Part shown: one piece after another, positions 1-6,244 of the stretch
Numbering within the stretch: the stretch's first letter is position 1
How the letters are laid out: every line of letters starts with the position of its first letter
Source: JANNPJ01 sp031400005
GTDB taxonomy: Bacteria > Actinomycetota > Actinomycetes > Actinomycetales > Kineosporiaceae
Reading direction: 5' to 3'
Assembly (NCBI GenBank): GCA_031400005.1
Contig: JANNPJ010000475.1
Coordinates: 1 to 8,211, forward strand
DNA length: 8,211 nt
Notes under the pieces: generated by a model
Database searches by the model: none
Seen by the model: the letters and a program-made list of their open reading frames with translations, nothing else
What the model was told of the DNA's origin: nothing
Position numbers and translations under genes: made by a program

Positions 1-719
1 TAGACGTGATCGCGGGGGTTGACGTAGGCCACCGTGCCCCCGCCGGGCACGACCGGCACGGTGTTGGTCACCAGGCTCCGACGAACGGCCAGAACCCCGG
101 GCGTGCTAGGCCCACCAATGAACTTGTGCGGGCTGAGGAAGACGGCGTCCAGCCCTTCCGCGACCATCCGGATGTCGACATAGGGGGCGGCGGCGGCGAA
201 ATCCCCGAAGGCCAGTGCTCCGTGGCGGTGCAGTAGCTGCGAAACCCCCACGGTGTCGGACAGAATGCCGGTCACGTTGCTGGCCGCCGAGAACGACGCG
301 ATCTTCAGCGGGCGGTCCGCGTGCCGGACCAGTTCCGCCTCCAGAACCGACTGGTCGATATGCCCGTCGCCATCGGCCGGGATGACCACGATGTCGGCGA
401 TCGTCTCGCGCCAGGAGACCTCGTTGGAATGGTGCTCGAAGGGCCCGAGGAAGATGACCGGACGTTGACCAGTCGGGATCCGCGCCGATAGGTCGTACCG
501 GGCGTCCAGGTCCGCCGGGATCCTCAGATTGAGAATCCCGATCATCTTGTCGATCGCCGCGGTACAGCCCGAGCCGCAGAAAATGATCGCCGTGGAGTCG
601 TCCCCACCGACGCCGTCGCGGATGACCCGGCGGGCGTCCTCCCGCAGCCGGGTGGTCTGCAGTCCGAAAAGCGCGCCGGTCGTGGCATTCAGGGCACACA
701 ACCCGATTGGGCCAGCCAT
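1..719 (-). CDS. Class V aminotransferase (cysteine desulfurase-like), 3' end beyond window, N-terminus apparently missing
   Basis: A PLP-dependent fold-type I enzyme of the class V / cysteine desulfurase-like superfamily; 239 residues are visible and the C-terminus lies beyond position 1. Seen: a GLQTTRLREDAR segment (19-30), a FCGSGCTAAIDK phosphate-binding segment (47-58), GPFEHHSNE with the His pair (92-100), Asp173 in the GDFAAAAPYVDI stretch (expected to contact the PLP ring nitrogen), and SPHKFIGG with the Schiff-base lysine at 199. From recollection of the family, some 60-70 residues normally precede the GLQTT segment. Here only 18 unfamiliar residues follow the ATG, and in-frame translation is blocked by a TGA at 774-776 with no ATG/GTG/TTG between. 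The ATG has no good ribosome site and lies 14 bp after the rhodanese stop, so translation would rely on coupling. Likely last gene visible of the sqr operon; perhaps it supplies or consumes sulfane sulfur. It may be non-functional. The exact reaction is unknown. Confidence 0.8.
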   Translation of the reverse strand, partial: MAGPIGLCALNATTGALFGLQTTRLREDARRVIRDGVGGDDSTAIIFCGSGCTAAIDKMIGILNLRIPADLDARYDLSARIPTGQRPVIFLGPFEHHSNEVSWRETIADIVVIPADGDGHIDQSVLEAELVRHADRPLKIASFSAASNVTGILSDTVGVSQLLHRHGALAFGDFAAAAPYVDIRMVAEGLDAVFLSPHKFIGGPSTPGVLAVRRSLVTNTVPVVPGGGTVAYVNPRDHV

Positions 720-733
720 CTTCAGGTTACGAC

Positions 734-2419
734 CTATCGCCTTGCGGCCAGGAGATCTCCGCTCTGCGCCAGCTCACAATCCGCGAGTTCTCGTTGCAGG
801 GTCAGCAATCCGCCGGAGAGTGACCGCACATCCGGCCAGCCCCTCTGGCGTAGCACTCGCAGCGCGAGGTAGGAACGGAATCCGGACGCGCAATAGACCC
901 ACACCGAAGCAGACGCCGGGACCTCGTCCAGACGGGCCCGCAGGTGCGTGTGGGGGATGTTCAGCGCGCCGGGCAGGTGCCCGGTGTTGAATTCGGCTGG
1001 TGAGCGGACGTCGAGCAGGACTGATTCGGGGTCGCGTCCGGCCAGGTCTGTCCCGCGCCACAGGTTCAGGTCGCCGGCCAGGACGTTCTCGGCGACGGAT
1101 CCGGCCATATTGACCGGATCTTTGGCTGATCCGAACGGTGGGGCGTAGGCAAGTTCCAGATCGGCTAGGCCCTGCACGCTCAGGCCGGCCCGGAGGGCGG
1201 TGGCGATGACGTCGATCCGCTTGTCCACGCCGGTACTGCCAGTGGCCTGGGCCCCGAGGATCCGCCCGTCGGGGGCGAACATCAGTTTGAGGTGGATCGG
1301 ATGGGCGCCTGGGTAGTAGCCAGCGTGGTCACCGGGGTGCACGTGGACAACATGGTGAGCGATTCCAGCCGTTTCCAGAACCTTTTCACCGTGTCCGGTG
1401 GTGGCCGCGACCGTCTCGAAGACTCGCACGATCGCGGTGCCGAGCACCGGTGTCGCTGCTCCCGGCCGGCCGAAGAGATGGTTCGCGGCGGCTCGCCCCT
1501 GCCGGTTCGCGGGGCCGGCCAACGGCACCAGCGCTGGCGCACCGGTGACGGCGTCCACCACCTGGATCGCGTCGCCGACACCGTAGATCGATGACACGGA
1601 CGTGCGCAGGTACTCATCGACCAGCAGCGCTCCGCGCACACCGAGGGCCAGGCCCGCCCCGGCCGCCAGTGCGGTCTGCGGGCGGACCCCAACGGCCAGC
1701 AGCACCAGGTCGGCCGGCACGGACCGCCCGTCAGACAACTCGACGACAAGGCCACCACCCGGCACCGGCCGCACACTTGTGGCGGACGTCGCCAACCGGA
1801 CGTCGATCTGATGAGCCCGCAGGTCTAGTTCGACCGCGCGGGCCATCTCCGGGTCCAGGGCCGGCAGCACCTGATCGGCCAGTTCGACGAGAGTCACCGC
1901 CAGGCCACGATGGTGCAGTGCCTCGGCGACCTCGAGGCCGATGAACCCGGACCCGACGATCACCGCGTGCCGCGGCCCACCGGCCAGAATTGCTTGCAGC
2001 GCATCGACGTCCGGAACCGTCCGCAGCACCCGGACTCCGGGCAGATCGACACCGGGGATCGGCGGAACGACCGGTTCGGCCCCGGTGGCCAACACCAAGG
2101 TGTCGTACCCCTCGGTGTACTCCCGGCCACTGGCCCGTTCGCGGACCCGGACAGTTCGCCCGAGCGGATCGATCGAGATCACCTCGTGCCCGGTCCGGAC
2201 GTCCAGGGCCAGACTGGCGGCCAGCGACTGTGCGGTGTTCAGCAACAACGACTCCCGCTCGGCGATCTCCCCGCCCAGGTAGTACGGCAGCCCGCAATTC
2301 GCGAACGATACGTACGCATCCCTCTCCAGCACGACGATCTTGGCATCCTCACTGAGCCGGCGGGCCCGGGCAGCGAAGCTCATCCCACCGGCGACCCCGC
2401 CGACCACAACGACCTTCAT
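734..2419 (-). CDS. CoA-disulfide/persulfide reductase with C-terminal rhodanese domain (CoADR-Rhd)
   Basis: A 561-residue cytoplasmic flavoprotein that in characterised relatives reduces CoA disulfide, CoA persulfide or polysulfide with NAD(P)H. Seen: N-terminal FAD dinucleotide motif VVVGGVAGG (4-12); SFANCGLPYY with the single catalytic Cys42 typical of CoADR; NAD(P)H motif VIVGSGFIGLE (153-163); second FAD motif YGVGDA (279-284); a dimerisation domain with GYYPGAHPIHLKL (367-379); then a rhodanese domain (~455-550) with LDVRSPAEF and active loop YCASGFRS (Cys510). The length suits the CoADR-rhodanese fusions. ATG 2419 is chosen because the family begins MKVVVVGG; an in-frame GTG at 2428 is the alternative. 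This ATG overlaps the stop of the upstream small Cys-rich gene (ATGA) and has no separate ribosome site, so translation is probably coupled. It follows sqr in the same leftward operon, which suggests it processes persulfide produced by SQR. Confidence 0.93.
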   Translation of the reverse strand: MKVVVVGGVAGGMSFAARARRLSEDAKIVVLERDAYVSFANCGLPYYLGGEIAERESLLLNTAQSLAASLALDVRTGHEVISIDPLGRTVRVRERASGREYTEGYDTLVLATGAEPVVPPIPGVDLPGVRVLRTVPDVDALQAILAGGPRHAVIVGSGFIGLEVAEALHHRGLAVTLVELADQVLPALDPEMARAVELDLRAHQIDVRLATSATSVRPVPGGGLVVELSDGRSVPADLVLLAVGVRPQTALAAGAGLALGVRGALLVDEYLRTSVSSIYGVGDAIQVVDAVTGAPALVPLAGPANRQGRAAANHLFGRPGAATPVLGTAIVRVFETVAATTGHGEKVLETAGIAHHVVHVHPGDHAGYYPGAHPIHLKLMFAPDGRILGAQATGSTGVDKRIDVIATALRAGLSVQGLADLELAYAPPFGSAKDPVNMAGSVAENVLAGDLNLWRGTDLAGRDPESVLLDVRSPAEFNTGHLPGALNIPHTHLRARLDEVPASASVWVYCASGFRSYLALRVLRQRGWPDVRSLSGGLLTLQRELADCELAQSGDLLAARR

Positions 2420-2535
2420 CGGGGGCACGTACAGCGCTGCTCGGGCGGGACACCCGCCATCACCTGGTCCACGTGCTCACCGCACCCGGCCCAGGTGATC
2501 TTGCGACAACGGGAACAGAGATCCTGGCTGCACAT
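2416..2535 (-). CDS. 39-residue cysteine-rich small protein, putative metal- or sulfur-binding
   Basis: A short ORF lying in an otherwise unexplained gap between sqr and the CoADR-rhodanese gene. Translation: ATG at 2535, TGA at 2418-2416, 39 residues with six cysteines at 2, 7, 10, 18, 35 and 37 and one His at 21. The arrangement is C-x4-C-x2-C-x7-C-x2-H then RCTC near the end, with a central TWAGCGEHVDQVMAGVP segment. The CxxC plus CxxH spacing resembles a zinc-ribbon-like site, though persulfide carriage by the cysteines is equally possible. A TAGGAG ribosome site lies 7 nt before the ATG, and the stop shares ATGA with the next gene; both argue that it is translated. I recall similar short TWAGCGxHV proteins annotated as hypothetical in other bacteria, but that is memory and not a search. 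Function unknown; the operon context points to sulfur metabolism. Confidence 0.82.
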   Translation of the reverse strand: MCSQDLCSRCRKITWAGCGEHVDQVMAGVPPEQRCTCPR

Positions 2536-2542
2536 TACAACA

Positions 2543-2548
2543 CTCCTA
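2543..2548 (-). promoter_or_regulatory. Ribosome binding site of the small Cys-rich gene
   Basis: TAGGAG on the minus strand, 7 nt upstream of ATG 2535. It is the only good ribosome site between sqr and the CoADR-rhodanese gene, so it supports translation of the small ORF and, through the ATGA overlap, coupled translation of the reductase. Confidence 0.75.
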
Positions 2549-2591
2549 TTGGTACAGAAAGGTTTTCGATGGAATCGGAGATCAGTGCAGG

Positions 2592-3794
2592 TCACGGGAG
2601 CATGACGTGCCCACCCTTCATCTTCCAGAGGAAGTACTTCTCGAACGCCACCTTGAACGCGTGGTTCTGCGGGCCCGGCACGAGGATCCCGTGCTTGCGC
2701 GGCGGCAGCATCTTGTCGGCCAGGATCAGGACGCCGTTGTTGCCGGCGTCCATGATGCAGACGGCCGGGATATCCGCGAAAGCCTCCATCGCCTGGGGTG
2801 TTTCACCCCTGATCTGGCTGGCGATGTTCTTCGCCGCGACGTGCGCCATCCGCTCAGTCGGGAAACCGGTCTTCGGTACCCCCACCGGGGTCGGCGTCGT
2901 CCACGGCACCTGGACCGCCGCGGCCAGCCCGACCGCGAACACGTCGTCCCAGATCTTCGTCTGATACGTGTCCCGCACCTCGATAAACCCACCAGCGTTG
3001 GTCAGTCCCTCGGTCGCGCGCAGGAAGTCCTGGCCGACGAACGGCGGCACGATCATCGAGAACGCGAACGGGACCTTCTCCCCCTCGCCGGTCACCACCG
3101 CGCCCTCGTCGACCGAGGCCATCGACACATTCGTCCGGTAGTCGATCTTCTCCTTCTTCAAGAACATCCCCAGCAGGGCCTCACCGTGCGGCAACCCGCC
3201 AATCCCGAAATGCCCCAGGAACGGCTCCGACGTCACGTAGGTCAGTTTGACCTGCTTCTTCAACCCGGCCTTGCGCAGCTGGTACGAGGTGTTGAACAGA
3301 AACTCGTAGGCCGCACCGAAACAACTGGCCCCCTGAGTCGCACCGATCACGATGTCACCGGGATTGTCCCGGAACGCCGTCCACGCCTCACCGGTACGGA
3401 TCGCCGTGTCAAGGGTGGTGATCGTGTTGCTGTTCTCCAGCAAACCCTCCACCGCCTCCGGCTTGTTCCGGGTCCCGGTCGAGATCACCAGATAGTCGTA
3501 CGGATAGACCTTCCCGGACGCCGCACGGACGCTGTGCGCCAGCGGATCGACGAACTCGACCGCATCCACCACGAAATCGACACCCGCATGCTCGAAGGTG
3601 GGGCCAACCTTGAAGGTGATGTCCTTGGCGGTCCGCTTGCCGAACGGCAGCCAGATCAGCGAGGGATTGAACAGAAAGTGGTCGCGGTCGCTGAGCACCG
3701 TGACATCGACGTCCCCGTGCAGTTCGTGTTTCACCGCCAGCGCGACGGTCAGCCCTCCGAAGTTGGCCCCCAGGACCAGAACCTTCTTGCGCAT
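2592..3794 (-). CDS. sqr: Sulfide:quinone oxidoreductase-type flavoprotein
   Basis: A 400-residue FAD enzyme that, by family, oxidises sulfide (or a persulfide-related substrate) at the membrane and passes electrons to quinone. Seen: N-terminal FAD motif VLVLGANFGG (5-14); FNPSLIWLPFG (42-52), typical of SQR; ATQGASCFGAAYEF (152-165) with Cys158; IWDDVFAVGLAAAV (281-294), the second FAD motif; and VCIMDAG (345-351) with Cys346. Cys158 and Cys346 are the only cysteines and match the two redox-active cysteines expected in SQR. The C-terminal FLWKMKGGHVML may help membrane association. ATG 3794 is chosen over an upstream in-frame ATG at 3920 because GGAGG lies 5 nt before it and the FAD motif begins at once; the longer start would translate through promoter and operator. 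First gene of the leftward operon; its promoter is overlapped by a CstR/CsoR-type site. Which SQR subtype it is cannot be settled by eye. Confidence 0.88.
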   Translation of the reverse strand: MRKKVLVLGANFGGLTVALAVKHELHGDVDVTVLSDRDHFLFNPSLIWLPFGKRTAKDITFKVGPTFEHAGVDFVVDAVEFVDPLAHSVRAASGKVYPYDYLVISTGTRNKPEAVEGLLENSNTITTLDTAIRTGEAWTAFRDNPGDIVIGATQGASCFGAAYEFLFNTSYQLRKAGLKKQVKLTYVTSEPFLGHFGIGGLPHGEALLGMFLKKEKIDYRTNVSMASVDEGAVVTGEGEKVPFAFSMIVPPFVGQDFLRATEGLTNAGGFIEVRDTYQTKIWDDVFAVGLAAAVQVPWTTPTPVGVPKTGFPTERMAHVAAKNIASQIRGETPQAMEAFADIPAVCIMDAGNNGVLILADKMLPPRKHGILVPGPQNHAFKVAFEKYFLWKMKGGHVMLP

Positions 3795-3799
3795 GACGT

Positions 3800-3804
3800 C
3801 CTCC
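3800..3804 (-). promoter_or_regulatory. Ribosome binding site deciding the sqr start
   Basis: GGAGG on the minus strand with a 5-nt spacer to ATG 3794. It decides for the 400-residue SQR over a 442-residue reading from ATG 3920, whose extra residues have no flavoprotein character and would cover the promoter. Confidence 0.8.
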
Positions 3805-3825
3805 AGACATGCTCCGACATCTCGA

Positions 3826-3854
3826 GTATTACGCCCGGGGGTATCACCCGAGAA
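3826..3854 (-). promoter_or_regulatory. Leftward promoter of the sqr operon (predicted)
   Basis: On the minus strand, a -10-like TAATAC (3831-3826) is preceded after 17 nt by TTCTCG (3854-3849), a weak -35. The predicted transcript would start near 3819, giving a leader of about 25 nt before the sqr ATG. Operator 3829-3844 occupies the spacer and touches the -10, so a bound repressor would block polymerase. The prediction rests on the -10, spacing and operator position. Confidence 0.5.
3829..3844. promoter_or_regulatory. CsoR/CstR-type operator 1 (sqr operon)
   Basis: TTACGCCCGGGGGTAT on the plus strand, a near-match (7 of 8 outer bases) to ATAC-N8-GTAT with a G/C-rich centre; TACGCCC/GGGGGTA is palindromic at 6 of 7 positions. 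It overlaps the predicted sqr promoter, 35 bp upstream of the sqr ATG. It is the weakest of the four sites, supported by sharing their exact spacing. Confidence 0.6.
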
Positions 3855-3899
3855 GGGTCGAAGGTCCAGCCCCGAACAGCTCTGAGACTCGGGCTCGGG

Positions 3900-3930
3900 T
3901 TGACATGTTGGATACCCCACCCCGTATCTT
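3900..3930 (+). promoter_or_regulatory. Rightward promoter of the transporter gene (predicted)
   Basis: A perfect TTGACA -35 (3900-3905) is followed by GTATCT (3924-3929, 18-nt spacer) or TATCTT (3925-3930, 19-nt spacer) as the -10. The spacer is slightly long, as often seen in repressed or metalloregulated promoters. Operator 2 (3912-3927) sits between the two hexamers, the classic place for repression by a CsoR-family protein. Confidence 0.6.
3912..3927. promoter_or_regulatory. CsoR/CstR-type operator 2 (transporter promoter)
   Basis: ATACCCCACCCCGTAT: outer ATAC/GTAT is perfectly inverted (GATAC/GTATC if extended one base each side), with an 8-bp C-rich centre. It lies between the -35 and -10 of the predicted rightward promoter. 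The same architecture recurs before the repressor gene and at 6792-6807. Confidence 0.72.
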
Positions 3931-3963
3931 CAGAGCTCCCACTGCTCCGATCGACGAGGACGT

Positions 3964-6222
3964 ATGAGCGCCAACCTGGCTCCGGCCCACCCCACCCCGA
4001 CCGCCAGCGTCCCCGGCCGAACCCTCGGACCGCTGGGCCGCCTGGGGGTGTGGACCGCCTCGCATGCGCGGATCGTCTTCGCGCTCTGGGCCCTGACAGT
4101 GATCACGCTCGGCATCTTCGCTCCCCGGGTGGAGCAAGTCCTCGCCGGTGCCGGTTGGGAGGCCTCCGGCTCGGAATCGGTCGCCGCCCGGCAGATCGTC
4201 CAGCGGGAGTTCGCCGGGATGTCGAGCGCGGCCTTGCAGGTCGTCGTCCATTCCCGGACCACTGCGCTGATCAACCCGAGCGACCCGACCAACCAGACCG
4301 ATCAGCGCAGCCCGGGCGGCTCGAACGGCTCGACGGTCATCGCCGAGGCCACCCGACTGCTCGAAGCCGACCCCCGGGTCTCCGATGTCATTGCCCCGCA
4401 GGCCGGGGTGTCGATCTCCCCGGACGGCCGGACCGTGGTGATCCAAGCCGGCGCCGCCACCGCGGACACCAACGAGATGGTCCGCGCCGCCGACGATCTG
4501 AAAGATCGGCTACGCGCGCTCAGCGACGGCGACACCACGGTCGCTCTGACCGGGTCCTCCGCCCTGTGGAGCGACTTCAACGCCGCGAACCTGAACGCGA
4601 TGCTCAAGAGCGAGGTGATCAGCTGGCCGGTCACCCTGATCATCCTCGTCATCGCGTTCGGATCGCTGGTCGCGGCCGGCTTGCCGCTGATGCTCACCAT
4701 CGTCGGCCTGGTTGCCGCCGCCGGTTCGCTCTACCTCGCCACGCTGCTGGGTGACGTTTCGATCTGGGCGATGAACTTCGCGATGATGTTCGCCCTCGCC
4801 CTCGGCATCGACTACGCACTCTTCCTGGTGGTCCGCTTTCGCGCCGCCCGGTTCGGCGACCACCAGTCCACCCGGGCGGCGGTCGGCGAGACGATGGAGA
4901 CCGCTGGCAAGGCGGTGCTTTTTTCGGGCCTGACGGTGCTGGTGTCGCTGTCCGCCGTGATGCTGGTGCCCTCCCCGGCGTTCCGGTCGATGGCCCTGGG
5001 CATCATGCTCGCCGTCAGCTTCGTCCTGGCCGCGACCCTGACCCTGCTCCCGGCGGTCCTCGGCACACTCGGCCATCGCGTGGACGCGCTCTCGCTGCCC
5101 TGGGTGCACGCCGGCGAACACCGCTCCGCCCGGTTCGCCGCCTGGGCCGAACGCCTCTGGGCCCGACCGCTCGTCTTCGGCACCCTCGCTCTGGTCACCC
5201 TGCTCGTGCTGGCCGCACCGGTCCTCAGCCTGCGCACCGGCATGCCCAGCATCAAGGTCGTGCCCGCGAGCGACTCCAGCCGGGTCGGGTACGAGGCCAT
5301 CCAGGCGGCCTTCGGCCAGGGCGCTCCCGGCACGCTTCAGATCGTCACCCCGACCGCAGCCGCACCGGCCGCCGAGCGCGTCCTCGGCACCGACCCCGGG
5401 ATCGCCGCCGTGATGCCGGCCCAGCCGGGAACGGCGGGCCACGTTCTGATCCAGGCCGTTCCGGTGGTCGGCCCTTCCGACGCCGCGATGGCCGGCACCA
5501 TCGAGCGGCTCCGCAACGCCCTGCCGGGCGGGGCCCTCGTCGGCGGGGCCGCGGCCGAGAACCATGACCTGGAGACCCTGCTCGCCGCCAAGACCCCACA
5601 GGTGATCGGCGTCGTCCTGCTCCTCGGCTTCCTGCTGCTCCTGATTGCCCTGCAAGCCCCCCTGGTCGCGGCGCTAGGCACGATCACGAACCTACTGGCC
5701 ACCGCAGCCGCGTTCGGCGTCGCCAAACTCGTCTTCCAGGACGGACACGGACACGGCTTCCTCGGTTTCGAACCGCAGGGATTCCTGGACGCCTGGGCCC
5801 CGGTGTTCTTCTTCGGGATGATCTTCGCTATCGGGATGGGCTACACCGTCTTCCTGCTGGCCTCGGCCAAGGAGCACTGGGAGACGTCCAACGATCCGAA
5901 GGAAGCGATGGTCGGCGGCCTGGCCCACTCCGGACGCGTCATCTTCGCCGCCGCCGGCGTGATGGTCGCGGTCTTCTTCACCTTCGCCCTGTCCGGCCCG
6001 CTGCCGCCCAAGGAGATGGGCATCGTGCTCGGAGTCGCCGTCCTCCTGGACGCATCGCTGGTTCGGCTGTTGCTGTTGCCGGTGCTGCTGGGCTGTCCGG
6101 CCGCGCGGCCTGGGCCTGCCCGAACTGGCTGCGCCGGATCCTGCCCACGGTCCGGTTCAGCCACTGACCGCCGGAATTTCTCGATGCCAGATACCCTTAC
6201 CCGTATAGATCCGTCGCGGTAG
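3964..6222 (+). CDS. MMPL/RND-type membrane transporter with frameshifted C-terminus
   Basis: As read, 752 residues of an inner-membrane MMPL-family transporter; relatives export lipids, metabolites or drugs using the proton gradient. Seen: one membrane segment (~36-53), an extracytoplasmic domain (~54-218), a five-segment block (~221-367) with GIDYALFLVVRFR (281-293), another membrane segment (~402-422), a second extracytoplasmic domain (~423-545), and a closing block (~546-708) with GMGYTVFLL (624-632) and KEMGIVLGVAVLLDASLVRLLLLP. The first half keeps the family Asp-Tyr pair (D283-Y284); in the second half the Asp position is Gly626. After Gly710 the sequence turns to non-membrane composition and runs through the next gene's operator to 6222; a normal ending lies in the neighbouring frame to TGA 6165-6167, giving about 734 residues. 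ATG 3964 follows GAGGA. It is divergent from sqr and immediately upstream of the repressor gene. Substrate unknown. Confidence 0.88.
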   Translation: MSANLAPAHPTPTASVPGRTLGPLGRLGVWTASHARIVFALWALTVITLGIFAPRVEQVLAGAGWEASGSESVAARQIVQREFAGMSSAALQVVVHSRTTALINPSDPTNQTDQRSPGGSNGSTVIAEATRLLEADPRVSDVIAPQAGVSISPDGRTVVIQAGAATADTNEMVRAADDLKDRLRALSDGDTTVALTGSSALWSDFNAANLNAMLKSEVISWPVTLIILVIAFGSLVAAGLPLMLTIVGLVAAAGSLYLATLLGDVSIWAMNFAMMFALALGIDYALFLVVRFRAARFGDHQSTRAAVGETMETAGKAVLFSGLTVLVSLSAVMLVPSPAFRSMALGIMLAVSFVLAATLTLLPAVLGTLGHRVDALSLPWVHAGEHRSARFAAWAERLWARPLVFGTLALVTLLVLAAPVLSLRTGMPSIKVVPASDSSRVGYEAIQAAFGQGAPGTLQIVTPTAAAPAAERVLGTDPGIAAVMPAQPGTAGHVLIQAVPVVGPSDAAMAGTIERLRNALPGGALVGGAAAENHDLETLLAAKTPQVIGVVLLLGFLLLLIALQAPLVAALGTITNLLATAAAFGVAKLVFQDGHGHGFLGFEPQGFLDAWAPVFFFGMIFAIGMGYTVFLLASAKEHWETSNDPKEAMVGGLAHSGRVIFAAAGVMVAVFFTFALSGPLPPKEMGIVLGVAVLLDASLVRLLLLPVLLGCPAARPGPARTGCAGSCPRSGSATDRRNFSMPDTLTRIDPSR
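6099..6167 (+). other. Displaced authentic C-terminal coding segment of the transporter (frameshift scar)
   Basis: Reading one frame over from 6099 gives GRAA then WACPNWLRRILPTVRFSH and a TGA at 6165-6167, which I recognise as the usual short cytoplasmic ending of this MMPL group. Inserting one base (for example C) after 6093 restores LLGLSGRAAW without interruption. There is no slippery homopolymer, so programmed frameshifting is unlikely; a one-base deletion, in the genome or in the assembly, is the simplest explanation. Confidence 0.78.
6191..6206. promoter_or_regulatory. CsoR/CstR-type operator 3 (repressor gene, autoregulation)
   Basis: ATACCCTTACCCGTAT, with perfectly inverted ATAC/GTAT ends and an 8-bp centre, closely resembling operator 2. 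It lies 38 bp before the preferred repressor start at 6245. TATAGA (6204-6209) overlaps its right end and could be the -10. The site implies negative autoregulation. It falls after the authentic transporter end (6167), so the repressor probably has its own promoter. Confidence 0.7.
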
Positions 6223-6234
6223 CGCGCACACCAT

Positions 6235-6239
6235 GGAGG
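6235..6239 (+). promoter_or_regulatory. Ribosome binding site deciding the repressor start
   Basis: GGAGG with a 5-nt spacer to ATG 6245, matching the spacing before sqr. The upstream in-frame ATG at 6233 overlaps this site and has no ribosome site of its own, so 6245 is the better start. Confidence 0.7.
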
Positions 6240-6244
6240 ACCCG

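Noticed and set aside
106..699. A 197-codon minus-strand frame overlapping the aminotransferase
   Set aside because: The overlapping frame carries the conserved aminotransferase motifs, including SPHKFIGG, while this one shows low-complexity Arg/Gly/Pro sequence.
2420..2428. GTG 2428 as the start of the CoADR-rhodanese gene
   Set aside because: It adds only three residues (MPP) before the family-typical MKVVVVGG, and the ATG at 2419 has the ATGA overlap with the small upstream gene.
2607..4754. A 715-codon open plus-strand frame across sqr, the intergenic region and the start of the transporter gene
   Set aside because: It is antisense to sqr and in another frame of the transporter, is rich in Arg, Pro and Gly, crosses both promoters and has no recognisable motif. 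Long spurious frames are expected at this GC content.
4510..5655. A 381-codon minus-strand frame opposite the transporter
   Set aside because: Composition is dominated by Gly, Asp, Glu, Gln and Arg, as expected for the complement of a hydrophobic membrane gene; no motif and no start context.
6090..6100. Programmed ribosomal frameshifting at the transporter C-terminus
   Set aside because: The sequence has no slippery heptamer or homopolymer, no evident downstream stimulatory stem, and the zero-frame product has no sensible ending.
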